From: DATFBY01 sp035253585
GTDB lineage: Bacteria > Gemmatimonadota > Gemmatimonadetes > Gemmatimonadales > Gemmatimonadaceae
Reading direction: 5' to 3'
DNA: 37,196 nt
NCBI GenBank assembly: GCA_035253585.1
Contig: DATFBY010000131.1
Span: forward strand, 1-37,196
Positions 15,742 through 24,292 of the stretch are shown one piece after another. Position 1 is the first letter of the stretch; every line of letters begins with the position of its first letter. The notes beneath the pieces were generated by a model. The model saw only the letters and a program-made list of their open reading frames with translations. It made no database searches and was not told where the DNA came from. The position numbers and the translations under genes were made by a program.

Positions 15742-16607
15742 AAGCGCTCTCGGATCAGCCTCACGAAATCGATCGGGCGACGGGCGACGCCGATGCCGGC
15801 GTCGGTGAACGCCTGGATCTTCTCGGCCGCCGTTCCCGCGGAGCCGGAGATGATCGCGCCGGCGTGCCCCATACGACGACCCGGTGGCGCGGTCTGACCG
15901 GCGATAAAGCCGACGACGGGCTTCTTCATCTTCTCCTTCACGAATTGCGCAGCCTCCTGTTCATCGGTGCCGCCGATCTCGCCCATCATGGCGACCGCTT
16001 TCGTCTCCGGGTCCTTCTCGAATGCGGCGAGACAGTCGATGAAGTTTGTGCCGTTGATTGGATCGCCACCGATGCCGACACAGGTGGTCTGTCCGATCCC
16101 CGCGCGCGTCAGCTGATAGACGACCTCGTAGGTGAGTGTTCCCGAGCGGCTGACTACACCGACCGGTCCGGCTGTGCAGATCCGTCCGGGAATGATGCCG
16201 ACTTTCGATTTACCCGGCGTGATCAGTCCCGGGCAATTCGGGCCGATGAGACGTGCGCCCTTCTCCTTCACGAAGGGATACACGCGAGTCATGTCGAGCA
16301 CCGGCACGCCCTCTGTAATGCAGACGATGAGCGCGATCCCCGCCTCCGCCGCTTCCATCATCGCGTCCGCGGCGAAGGCCGGTGGTACGTAGATGACGGA
16401 CGTGTTGGCGCCGGTTTCTGTGACAGCCTCGGCGAGCGTGTTGAAGACCGGTACGCTACCCTCGAACCGCTGCCCGCCCTTCCCCGGAGTCACGCCCGCG
16501 ACGACGGCCGTGCCGTACTCCATCATCTGCTTCGTATGGAAGGATCCATCGCGGCCGGTGATCCCCTGCACTACGAGGCGCGTACGCTCGTCGATGAAGA
16601 TGCTCAC
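15738..16607 (-). CDS. sucD: succinyl-CoA synthetase alpha subunit
   Basis: SucD forms, with SucC, the TCA-cycle enzyme succinyl-CoA + (A/G)DP + Pi to succinate + CoA + (A/G)TP. It is 289 residues. The CoA-binding N-terminus contains VQGITGRDGSFHT (about 13-25) and TPGKGGQ. The phosphorylated histidine is H248 in GRRMGHAGAI. GTG 16607 overlaps the sucC stop as GTGA. The order sucC-sucD is standard. Its stop in turn overlaps the IIA/CBS gene. Confidence 0.97.
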   Translation of the reverse strand: MSIFIDERTRLVVQGITGRDGSFHTKQMMEYGTAVVAGVTPGKGGQRFEGSVPVFNTLAEAVTETGANTSVIYVPPAFAADAMMEAAEAGIALIVCITEGVPVLDMTRVYPFVKEKGARLIGPNCPGLITPGKSKVGIIPGRICTAGPVGVVSRSGTLTYEVVYQLTRAGIGQTTCVGIGGDPINGTNFIDCLAAFEKDPETKAVAMMGEIGGTDEQEAAQFVKEKMKKPVVGFIAGQTAPPGRRMGHAGAIISGSAGTAAEKIQAFTDAGIGVARRPIDFVRLIRERL

Positions 16608-17749
16608 TCGGCCTTTCCTCCGGTGGCGAGCGCGACCGCCTTCTGCACCGCTTCGTCCATGTCCGTCATCGCCGAGAAGCCATTTTCCTGGAGGATCTTC
16701 ACCGCAATCTCTTCATTCGTTCCTGTTAGGCGGATGACGATGGGTACCGTCAGCGGCTTCGCTTTGGTCGCCGACACGATGCCGTTGGCGACGTCGTCGG
16801 TGCGTGTGATACCGCCAAAGATGTTGAAGAGGATCGCCTTCACGTTCGGGTCTTCGGTGATGATCTTGAGCGCGTTGATCACTTTCTCGGGGTTGGATGA
16901 GCCGCCGATGTCCAGAAAGTTCGCCGGCTCGCCTCCGTAGTACTTGACCAGGTCCATGGTGGCCATCGCCAGGCCGGCGCCGTTCACTACGCATCCGACG
17001 TTGCCGTCGAGCTTGATGAATGTGAGGTTCGCCTTCCGCGCCTCGACTTCGCTCGGCGCTTCAGCCGTCTCGTCGCGCAGTGCGGCAATCTCGGCTCGCC
17101 GGTCCAGCTCGTTGTCGTCCACCACCATCTTCGCATCGAGAGCGACGACGTCGCCCTTCGGCGTCGTGACGAGCGGATTGATCTCGGCCAGCGAAGCGCC
17201 ACTCTGCACGAATGCGCGGTAGAGCTGTTGCATGATCGTGGCGGCAGCTCGCGCCTGTTTCACGTCGTTGTAAAGGAAGAAGCCCATCTGCATCGCCTCG
17301 AACGGCAGCAGACCGTATCGAGGATCGACTGCATGGCGCATGATTTTTTCCGGCGCCTTGGCGGCGACTTCCTCGATGTCGATTCCGCCCGCTGGGCTCA
17401 CCATGAACACCGGCCGCTTGGATGCACGATCGACGATGATGCCGACGTAGGCCTCGGTGGCGATGTCGGCGGCCGGCGTGACCAACACCTTCTCGACAGT
17501 GAGACCTTTGATCTGCATCCCGAGAATTCGCGAGGCGACCTCCCGCGCTTCCGCCGCGGTCTTGGCCAGCTTGACGCCGCCGGCTTTTCCGCGTCCGCCG
17601 GCGTGGACCTGCGCCTTTACGACGACCGTGCCGCCGAACTTTTTGGCGATCCGTTCGGCTTCGTCAGGCGTGGTTGCGACTTCGCCCGGCGGGATCGGAA
17701 TCCCTTCACGCCGAAAAATCTCCTTCGCCTGATACTCGTGAATGTTCAC
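16604..17749 (-). CDS. sucC: succinyl-CoA synthetase beta subunit
   Basis: SucC is the nucleotide-binding ATP-grasp subunit partnered with SucD. It is 381 residues. MNIHEYQAKEIFRREG is the classical N-terminus. VVVKAQVHAGGRGKAGGVKL (about 42-61) is the ATP-grasp lysine/glycine region, and GLAMATMDLVKYYGG and NFLDIGG (about 262-285) belong to the C-terminal ligase domain. GTG 17749 overlaps the arcC stop (GTGA). Nucleotide specificity (ATP or GTP) cannot be decided by eye. At 16725-16731 the heptamer GTTAGGC occurs in reversed orientation (CGC CTA ACA here). Confidence 0.97.
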   Translation of the reverse strand: MNIHEYQAKEIFRREGIPIPPGEVATTPDEAERIAKKFGGTVVVKAQVHAGGRGKAGGVKLAKTAAEAREVASRILGMQIKGLTVEKVLVTPAADIATEAYVGIIVDRASKRPVFMVSPAGGIDIEEVAAKAPEKIMRHAVDPRYGLLPFEAMQMGFFLYNDVKQARAAATIMQQLYRAFVQSGASLAEINPLVTTPKGDVVALDAKMVVDDNELDRRAEIAALRDETAEAPSEVEARKANLTFIKLDGNVGCVVNGAGLAMATMDLVKYYGGEPANFLDIGGSSNPEKVINALKIITEDPNVKAILFNIFGGITRTDDVANGIVSATKAKPLTVPIVIRLTGTNEEIAVKILQENGFSAMTDMDEAVQKAVALATGGKAE

Positions 17750-18696
17750 TCGTTCTCCGATGTGATCGTCGTTCCCGCCTCGCCGCGCACCGCATCGCGG
17801 CCGCGATCCAGCTCCGTAATGATCGCGCGCCCGCCGGTGCGCTTCACGAAATCCACTGCCGCCCGCACCTTCGGCGCCATGCTGCCTTCGCCGAAAGCCT
17901 TCTCGCGGTCCATGCGCTCGGCGTCGATGGTGGTGAGCGTCCGCAATGCGCGCTGTTGCGGCGTTCCATAGTTCGCATACACCGCGTCGACGTCGGTAAG
18001 TATAAGCAGCAAGGATGCGTGTAGATCGCGCGCGAGAACCGCGGCGGCCAGATCCTTGTCGACTACCGCATCAATTCCTTCGAAGCCGTCGAGCGCATCG
18101 TCGTAGTAGACCGGCGCGCCGCCGCCGCCACAGGCAATTACGATCGTTCCCGAACGAACGAGGTGGTCGATCTCCTCCAGCTCGTGTATGCGCAGCGGTG
18201 CCGGACTTCCGACCACTCGCCGCCACCGCTTCCGCGCATCGCGCTCGACAGCGACGCCATCTCTCCGAAGCGCCTCGGCGCGCTCATCGGGAATTGCATG
18301 ACCGATGAACTTCGTCGGTGTCGTGAGCGCCGGATCGTCGCGCGCCACGTGAACCTGCGTGATGATCGTCGCCACGTCGCGCTCGCTTCCCGCGCGCCGA
18401 AGCGCGTTCTCCAGCGACTGCTGGATCATGTACCCGATCCATCCCGCGGTCGCGGCGACCAGCACGCCGAGTGGCAGCGGACTGACATCGGCGCGGGCGA
18501 GCTCGTTGCGGACCAGCTCGTCACCCACCTGCGGTCCATTGCCGTGCACCACGCACAGATTCCAGCCATCGAGTGCCAGGTCGACGATCGGTCCAAGACT
18601 CGCTCTCGTGTGGCGAAATTGATCGTGGATCGTACTGCGCTCGCCCGCGGGCGACAGCGCGTTCCCACCAAGTGCGATTACCGCTGTTTCAGCCAC
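17746..18696 (-). CDS. arcC: carbamate kinase
   Basis: Carbamate kinase reversibly transfers phosphate from carbamoyl phosphate to ADP. It is 316 residues and belongs to the amino-acid kinase fold. Features are VIALGGNAL (about 6-14), CVVHGNGPQVG (about 48-58), IACGGGGAPVY (about 188-198), VVDKDLAAAVLA (about 211-222), LLILTDVDAVY and the C-terminal FGEGSMAPKVRAA typical of ArcC. GTG 18696 is the first start in frame with this N-terminus. Arginine deiminase and ornithine carbamoyltransferase genes are absent from the window. The gene is instead coupled to sucCD, another ATP-forming acyl-phosphate-type reaction. It follows 166 bases without genes, which carry the palindromic element. Confidence 0.92.
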   Translation of the reverse strand: MAETAVIALGGNALSPAGERSTIHDQFRHTRASLGPIVDLALDGWNLCVVHGNGPQVGDELVRNELARADVSPLPLGVLVAATAGWIGYMIQQSLENALRRAGSERDVATIITQVHVARDDPALTTPTKFIGHAIPDERAEALRRDGVAVERDARKRWRRVVGSPAPLRIHELEEIDHLVRSGTIVIACGGGGAPVYYDDALDGFEGIDAVVDKDLAAAVLARDLHASLLLILTDVDAVYANYGTPQQRALRTLTTIDAERMDREKAFGEGSMAPKVRAAVDFVKRTGGRAIITELDRGRDAVRGEAGTTITSENE

Positions 18697-18752
18697 GCGA
18701 AGAGGTGTTGAGGAAGCGGCAAGCTATGAGAGGTGGGATGGAGGGGCAAGGC

Positions 18753-18852
18753 ATCGAGATGCGAGATTCGAGATTCGAGATTCGGAAAGGCGAATTCGGA
18801 GATCGTTAGGTTCGCCGTTGCGAATCTCGAATCTCGAATCTCGCATCTCGAT
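18753..18852. repeat. palindromic heptad-repeat element, copy 2 (UPF0182-arcC gap)
   Basis: Perfect inverted arms of 32 bases (18753-18784 and 18821-18852) surround a 36-base loop. The arms consist of the same GAGATTC/TTCGAGA heptads seen at 5198-5260. The outer arm begins 10 bases after the stop codon of the UPF0182 gene and fills most of the 166-base gap before arcC. As RNA this would be a very stable hairpin, which could end or protect the upstream transcript, although no T-run follows. The rest of the gap shows no gene or clear promoter. Confidence 0.9.
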
Positions 18853-18862
18853 TGTCGTGCTG

Positions 18863-21337
18863 TCATTCTTCTCTTCCCAGCAGGGCCCCGAGCTGTTCAT
18901 ACGCTCTCCCGAACGCCACCCAGTCTCCACGCTGCAGCGCGTCGCGCATCTGCGCATACAGCTCGGCAACTCGCGCGCGAAAATCGACGGGACCGACGAC
19001 GCGGCCGGTGTCGGAGGACGGATCGCGCGGTGCGCCGATCGCATCGGCGAGCGATCGGCCGCTGAACACGCCCTCAGGTCCTACCACCGCCACCCGCGCT
19101 AAGGTCGGAATACCATCGCTTCGCCAGGCGTAGAGCGGTTGGATGAAGACAAGATCACGACCGCTAGGGACGGCGCGGATTCGACCGCGGACCGCACGCG
19201 CTTCGCGTGGCACCGCAGCGGTGCTGTCGAGGACGCGTCGCAGCGGATCGACGATGCCGGAGGACCACCGGGGTCCCTGCCGGTCCAACGGGATCCAATA
19301 CGTGGCGCGTTGGCGGCCTCCCACGGCTACAATAACGCCCGCCACGTGCTTCGTTCCGTCGAGCACCGTCTCGCTCCACGCCACCGCCGGTTCCTGCAGC
19401 GGCAGAGCGAGTTGGGGCGCGTTCTCGCGCGCGAGCGCGGTATCGGTCGTCTCGCCTAACGGGAGCTCGCCGCCACGCAGCGCTTCACCGCGCAGTCCAT
19501 AACGCGCTAGCACGACCGCTTGTGCGTGCGCGGCGTCCGCGGCCGGCGGCAGCGACCGTGCGATGGCCGGCGGCACTTCCGACCATCGGCGAAAGAGCCG
19601 CGGGAAGATCGTCGCCCAACGCTCGGCGATCGGATCTCGCGCCGAGTCGGCCACCAGGATCACGCGACCGGTGTGCGCGTTGACGATCGCCGTGGCTGAA
19701 TGCTTCAGGTAGCTGTACTCGCTGCCGCCGGATCGCACGCGATCGCTGAGCGGATACGTGCCTGACGCCGAGTAGAGCTCGATCGCCCAAAAGAGCGAAT
19801 CGAGCGCAACGAGCGGCGCGATCACCGTCCCTTGCGCAAAGAACGGCGCCAGCGCGCGCACCCGAAGCCGCACGTCGCGCCGATCCACCAGCCTTGGCGT
19901 CGGACGCGGCAGGTCGCCGCCTAACAAGCGAAAGTTCTGACGGCTCCATGCGTGCGCGAGGCGCGCACCCGATGTCTCGAGCGCCGGCGCGGGGATTCGC
20001 ATCGACGAATCGGCGACGATCCGCGCGCCAGTCGCGCCGTTATACACCAGCACCCGAGGCAGCTCGATCGACTCGCGTCCATCGGCGCCCGAAGCGATCG
20101 CCACCGGCTCTCCGCGCGAATCCACCGTGCCCACGAGCACGCGCTGCGCACCCCACGCCAACATGTCATCCTCATCGCCGGCCGGACGCAACGGAACCGT
20201 AGACACCAGCTCGCCGCGTGCAGCGCTCCAACCGACGGTGGTCGAGTCGCTCGGCACATGGCGCTGCCGAGTGACGGCCCGAACCAACGCTGCCGGATCC
20301 CATAGGGAAATGGCTCGGACGTTCGTCCTGAGGTTGGCCAGCGCGATGCCGCTATCGGCTCGCGTGATACGCTCCAAGCCGAACGCGCGGCGCGTGTACT
20401 CGGCGCGCGTGGCGAGGTACGGCCTCTCGCGCACGACCGGGTCCTGCGTCGTTGCCAGCTGCTTCACCAATGGCGGTCCACCTTGCCTCAGAAGCAGCGC
20501 GAGGATGAACAGCACGCCTATTGCCCCGAAAGCGATGCGAAGCTGACCCGTCCAACCGAACCAGGCGACGATCAATGCGGCAATGACCGTCAAGAACGAC
20601 AGCCACGTCGTCGCCGGTAGCGCCGCCCGGTGGTCTGCATAGCCGAAGGCGCCCCGCGCACCTTCGCTCAGCAACAGCTCGTAGCCATCCAGGCGATAGC
20701 TCCACGCCAGCACCATCATCAACAGTGCGCCTAACACGATGAGGTGCCGTTGGACGTACATCGACATGTACAGCGTCCCGCGCTCCCATCGCAGACTCGG
20801 CGTCAGCGCATAGAGGAAGATCACGACCGCCGCCGTCAGCAGGACCGTGATGAGCGCCCATATGTGCATCGCTTGCTCGAACGGCAGCCAGGCGACGAAG
20901 AAGCCGAGATCGTGATCGAAGTACGGGTCACGCTCGCCGAATTCCACGCCCTCGCGAGCCAGCGTGTACGCTGACCATGGCTCGTGGCGGAGCGTGAGGA
21001 GCGCGCCGAGGATTAGCGCGAGGATCGCGGCACCGGCGACCAGGTAACGGCCGGGGACCTCCTCACCGATCTCGATGTTCCCCACGCGGCGTGGCAACAC
21101 GAGCGACACCACGCTGTGCCGCACCGCGTAGAGATTAGCGAAGAGAAAGAGGCTGGCGATGACCGCCGAAGTGCCCCGCACCGCGAACCAGGCCAGCGCT
21201 TTCTCGCGCCACACCGAGACTGCGCCCATTGCGGCGTACCACTGAAAATCGACGTAGATCCCGGCGATCGCGCGGCCGGCGAGCAGCAGAAGGGCCGCGG
21301 CGAGGATTGCAGCGATTATCCAGCGCCGCGCCTTCAC
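18863..21337 (-). CDS. UPF0182 family large membrane protein
   Basis: This protein has 824 residues and an unknown function. GTG 21337 was chosen because it is one base after the phosphomutase stop and starts right before the first membrane helix (RRWIIAAILAAALLLLAG). The reading frame is open further upstream, but that stretch is antisense-frame phosphomutase. About seven hydrophobic segments lie in the first 270 residues. YFDHDLGFFVAWLPFEQ (about 145-161) resembles the conserved core of UPF0182/COG1615. The remaining 550 residues form a large, presumably extracytoplasmic domain, including LIVAWFGWTGQLRIAFG and later SEYSYLKHSATAIVNAHTG and PLYAWRSDGIPTLARVAV blocks. No enzyme motif is evident. 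The same family occurs widely in actinobacteria and cyanobacteria. Confidence 0.85.
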   Translation of the reverse strand: MKARRWIIAAILAAALLLLAGRAIAGIYVDFQWYAAMGAVSVWREKALAWFAVRGTSAVIASLFLFANLYAVRHSVVSLVLPRRVGNIEIGEEVPGRYLVAGAAILALILGALLTLRHEPWSAYTLAREGVEFGERDPYFDHDLGFFVAWLPFEQAMHIWALITVLLTAAVVIFLYALTPSLRWERGTLYMSMYVQRHLIVLGALLMMVLAWSYRLDGYELLLSEGARGAFGYADHRAALPATTWLSFLTVIAALIVAWFGWTGQLRIAFGAIGVLFILALLLRQGGPPLVKQLATTQDPVVRERPYLATRAEYTRRAFGLERITRADSGIALANLRTNVRAISLWDPAALVRAVTRQRHVPSDSTTVGWSAARGELVSTVPLRPAGDEDDMLAWGAQRVLVGTVDSRGEPVAIASGADGRESIELPRVLVYNGATGARIVADSSMRIPAPALETSGARLAHAWSRQNFRLLGGDLPRPTPRLVDRRDVRLRVRALAPFFAQGTVIAPLVALDSLFWAIELYSASGTYPLSDRVRSGGSEYSYLKHSATAIVNAHTGRVILVADSARDPIAERWATIFPRLFRRWSEVPPAIARSLPPAADAAHAQAVVLARYGLRGEALRGGELPLGETTDTALARENAPQLALPLQEPAVAWSETVLDGTKHVAGVIVAVGGRQRATYWIPLDRQGPRWSSGIVDPLRRVLDSTAAVPREARAVRGRIRAVPSGRDLVFIQPLYAWRSDGIPTLARVAVVGPEGVFSGRSLADAIGAPRDPSSDTGRVVGPVDFRARVAELYAQMRDALQRGDWVAFGRAYEQLGALLGREE

Positions 21338-21338
21338 G

Positions 21339-22706
21339 TCAGATCGCCACGCCCTGGCCGCGCAGCCACGTCTCGAACTCGTCGCGGATTGCGTCGAGGC
21401 GCTCCGGCGTGCGTGCTTCGAAGCGCAGCACCAACACGGGCTGTGTGTTAGACGCTCGGATGAGGCCCCATCCGTCGCCGAAGAGCACGCGGGCGCCGTC
21501 CACATCGCTCACTTCGTGCAGCGACCGGAAGTGACGGACCGCATCGTCCACCAAACGGAACTTTCGCTCGTCAGGGCAATCGACACGAAGCTCCGGCGTC
21601 GACACGAACTTCGGCACATCGGACAGCAGCTGCGAAATGCTCTTCCCCGAGTCGGCGACGATGCGCAGCAAGCGCGCCGCCCCATACATCGCGTCGTCGT
21701 GTCCGTAAAAGCCCTCGGCGAAGAACATGTGCCCGGACATCTCGCCGGCGATCGGAGCCTTGAGCTCGCGCATCTTGTCCTTGATGAGTGAGTGTCCGGT
21801 CTTCCACATCACGGGCTCGCCCCCGGCGGCGCGGATCGCGTCAGGCAGCGCCTGAGAGCATTTCACGTCAAAGATGATGGGCTGGCCACGCTTTGTTCTG
21901 GCGAGGACGTCACGTGCGTACAGAATGAGAACGTGGTCGCCCCAGATAATCTCACCATTGTCGCTGATGACTCCGATTCGATCGGCGTCGCCGTCGAACG
22001 CAACACCAATGTCAGCCTTCTCGCGTTTCACCGCGGCGATGATGTCGTGCAGGTTCTCGACGACGGTAGGATCGGGATGGTGATTCGGGAACGTTCCATC
22101 GCTCTCGCAGAAGAGCGATGTCACGCGCGCACCGAGGCGCTCGAGCAGCTTCGGAACGACGAGTGAGCCGGCGCCGTTGCCGCAATCGGCCACAACGCGA
22201 AGCGGCCGAGAGAGTTTCCCGATCCGCGCCACAACATCGTCGATGTATTTGTCGATGATGCCTTGCTCGATCGTGGTGCCGGTTCCGGCCGGGAAGTTCC
22301 CACGCTGAATGAGGGTGTACAGCTCCTGAATCTCCTCGCCGTGTAGCGAGGCCGGGCCGACGCAGAGTTTGAAGCCGTTGTATTCCGGCGGATTGTGCGA
22401 GCCCGTGATCTGAATCGACGCTGCTACCGGAAGATTGTGCAGCGCCCAATACGTGAGGGGTGTCGGCACCACGCCGACGTCGATGACGTTGATGCCCGAC
22501 TCGTTGAGCGCGCGCACCAGCGAATCGCGAAGCGCCTTGCCACTGGGCCTATTGTCGCGGCCGACAGCCACGGCGCCCGCAATGTTGCGTTGTGCGAGAT
22601 ATGCGGCGAAGGCTCGGCCGAGCGCGTGCGCCACGCGAGGGTCGAGATCCTTCCCGATGATTCCGCGGATGTCGTATTGCCGAAAGATGTTTTGGCTGAT
22701 CGCCAT
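21339..22706 (-). CDS. phosphoglucomutase/phosphomannomutase (AlgC/ManB type)
   Basis: This 455-residue alpha-D-phosphohexomutase interconverts hexose 1- and 6-phosphates for polysaccharide, LPS or glycogen precursors. ATG 22706 has GAGGAG just upstream and gives the AlgC-like start (SQNIFRQYDIRGI). The catalytic phosphoserine is S103 in TGSHNPPEYNG, the Mg loop is DGDADR (238-243), the sugar-binding loop is GEMSGH (321-326), and the phosphate-binding loop RASNTQPVLVLRFEA lies near 424-438. All four domains are present. The open frame upstream of ATG is nuoN in another frame. Whether glucose or mannose is preferred cannot be read from sequence, so I give no symbol. Confidence 0.92.
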   Translation of the reverse strand: MAISQNIFRQYDIRGIIGKDLDPRVAHALGRAFAAYLAQRNIAGAVAVGRDNRPSGKALRDSLVRALNESGINVIDVGVVPTPLTYWALHNLPVAASIQITGSHNPPEYNGFKLCVGPASLHGEEIQELYTLIQRGNFPAGTGTTIEQGIIDKYIDDVVARIGKLSRPLRVVADCGNGAGSLVVPKLLERLGARVTSLFCESDGTFPNHHPDPTVVENLHDIIAAVKREKADIGVAFDGDADRIGVISDNGEIIWGDHVLILYARDVLARTKRGQPIIFDVKCSQALPDAIRAAGGEPVMWKTGHSLIKDKMRELKAPIAGEMSGHMFFAEGFYGHDDAMYGAARLLRIVADSGKSISQLLSDVPKFVSTPELRVDCPDERKFRLVDDAVRHFRSLHEVSDVDGARVLFGDGWGLIRASNTQPVLVLRFEARTPERLDAIRDEFETWLRGQGVAI

Positions 22707-22724
22707 CTGCTCCTCGAAACGAAT

Positions 22725-22745
22725 CGGGGCCGCATCGCGGCCCCG
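22725..22745 (-). terminator. GC-rich stem-loop at the end of the nuo operon
   Basis: A perfect 9-base stem (CGGGGCCGC/GCGGCCCCG) with a 3-base loop sits in the 44-base gap between the nuoN stop and the phosphomutase start. On the minus strand it is followed by ATTCGTTTCG, which is only weakly T-rich. It may terminate or attenuate nuo transcription before the phosphomutase gene, or stabilise the nuo message 3' end. Confidence 0.5.
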
Positions 22746-22750
22746 CTCAG

Positions 22751-24292
22751 TCAGCGTGCGGGCGCCACGGAGAGCGGCGGCCCCGCTGCCGGCGCCGTCG
22801 CGGTCGCCGGAGCGCTCAGTCGGGCGAGATGAATTGCCCAGCCCGGAAAAATGCCAAAATAAAGGATCCCCACCGCCGAGATCGCAATCACCGCGGCGGT
22901 CAAACGGGGGACGCGAGCCGGCGCCGGTGCATCCGCCGGCCGCGGCCGCATGAACATCACCATCACGACGTAGAGATAATATCCGGCCGAGATTACGCTG
23001 GTGAGGACGACCAGCACCGCCAGTGCGACCTGCGGACGCGGCGCATCCAGCGCGGCGTCGAGCACGTACCATTTGGCGAAGAATCCCATGCCGCCCGCGA
23101 TCGGAAAGCCGAGCATGGCGAGCATGAAAACTGCCATCGCTGCCGCGAGTCCCGGTCGCACCGTCCACAGACCGCTATAGTCGGCAACGTCGAGATTTCG
23201 CTCACCGCTTTCGCCCAGCGCTATGATCACGGCGAACGCACCCATCGTCGCCAACGTGTAGGCGATGAGATAGAAGATGAACGCGGACGCGCCGGCGCTC
23301 GTACCAACGACGAGGGCGACGAGGATGTACCCAGCATGCGCGATGCTCGAGTACGCGAGAAGCCGTTTGATGTTCTTCTGTGCCAGTGCCACGATGTTCC
23401 CTACGATCATCGTGACGATCGCAAGCCCCGCCAGCGCCGTGTACCAGGCGGCGTTGGTGCCTTCCCACGCCGTCGCTGGAAAGGCCTCGAGCCAAACACG
23501 AAGGAATGCGGCAAAGCCGGCAACTTTCACCGCCGAGGCCATGTAAGCCGTGTACGGCGTGGGCGCACCCTCGTAGACGTCGGGCGTCCACATGTGGAAT
23601 GGCGCCGCGGCGATCTTGAAGCCGAAGCCGACGAGTAGTAGCCCCATGCCGATGAGCAGCATCGGCGACTGCCCGAGCGCGCTGCCATCCAGCCGCTCCC
23701 CAATGGCGCCGATCTCCGTCGAGCCGGTGGCACCATAGAGCAATGCGATCCCGTACAGGAGGAAACCAGTCGAGAACGCGCCTAACAAGAAATACTTGAG
23801 GGCCGCTTCTGCCGCACGACTGCTCCGTCGATTGAGCCCCGCCAGCACGTACACCGCGATCGACATGAGCTCGATCCCAAGGAACACGATCATGAGATCG
23901 CGGGCCGCGGTGAGCAGCATCATTCCCGAGCTGGCAAGCAGCACCAAGACGTGCGACTCCGGCGCAATGAGCTGCTCGCGGTCGTTGTAGTCGAGAGCGA
24001 GCAGGATGGCGAGCACCGTCGCCAGCAGGACGATCAGGTCTGACGCCCAACGGAAGGCGTCCACCGCGATGACACCGTCGTTCGCCGTGGCGCCACTTCG
24101 CCACATCCACACGGTGGCGACCGCAGCCGCAATGCAAACGAGGATGGCACCAATTCCCACTGCCTTCTGCCGCGCCGCGCTTTCGCGCCGCCATGCACCA
24201 ATCAGCAAGAGAACCATGGCGCCGCCCATCACGATCAGATCGGGAAGGAGCGCGGCAGTAAGCTGCGATGGTACCGACAGATCGAAGTGCAT
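22751..24292 (-). CDS. nuoN: NADH-quinone oxidoreductase subunit N
   Basis: NuoN is one of the three antiporter-like, proton-pumping subunits of complex I in the inner membrane. It is 513 residues with about 14 hydrophobic segments. Typical blocks are VLLASSGMMLLTAARDLMIVFLGIELMSIAVYVLAG (about 113-148, with the conserved glutamate in ELMS), KYFLLGAFSTGFLLYGIALLYG, and AQKNIKRLLAYSSIAHAGYILV. ATG 24292 shares its A with the nuoM stop; GTG 24295, one codon earlier, is an equally placed alternative. The C-terminal tail is rich in Ala/Pro (ATATAPAAGPP). It is the last gene of the nuo operon. Confidence 0.95.
   Translation of the reverse strand: MHFDLSVPSQLTAALLPDLIVMGGAMVLLLIGAWRRESAARQKAVGIGAILVCIAAAVATVWMWRSGATANDGVIAVDAFRWASDLIVLLATVLAILLALDYNDREQLIAPESHVLVLLASSGMMLLTAARDLMIVFLGIELMSIAVYVLAGLNRRSSRAAEAALKYFLLGAFSTGFLLYGIALLYGATGSTEIGAIGERLDGSALGQSPMLLIGMGLLLVGFGFKIAAAPFHMWTPDVYEGAPTPYTAYMASAVKVAGFAAFLRVWLEAFPATAWEGTNAAWYTALAGLAIVTMIVGNIVALAQKNIKRLLAYSSIAHAGYILVALVVGTSAGASAFIFYLIAYTLATMGAFAVIIALGESGERNLDVADYSGLWTVRPGLAAAMAVFMLAMLGFPIAGGMGFFAKWYVLDAALDAPRPQVALAVLVVLTSVISAGYYLYVVMVMFMRPRPADAPAPARVPRLTAAVIAISAVGILYFGIFPGWAIHLARLSAPATATAPAAGPPLSVAPAR

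Noticed and set aside
18740..18860. Heptad repeats as a CRISPR array
   Set aside because: The units are 7 bases with no spacers and are arranged as an inverted pair. No cas genes are present.
21339..23168. Long phosphomutase frame extending into nuoN
   Set aside because: ATG 22706 gives the family N-terminus with a ribosome-binding site. The upstream part reads nuoN out of frame.
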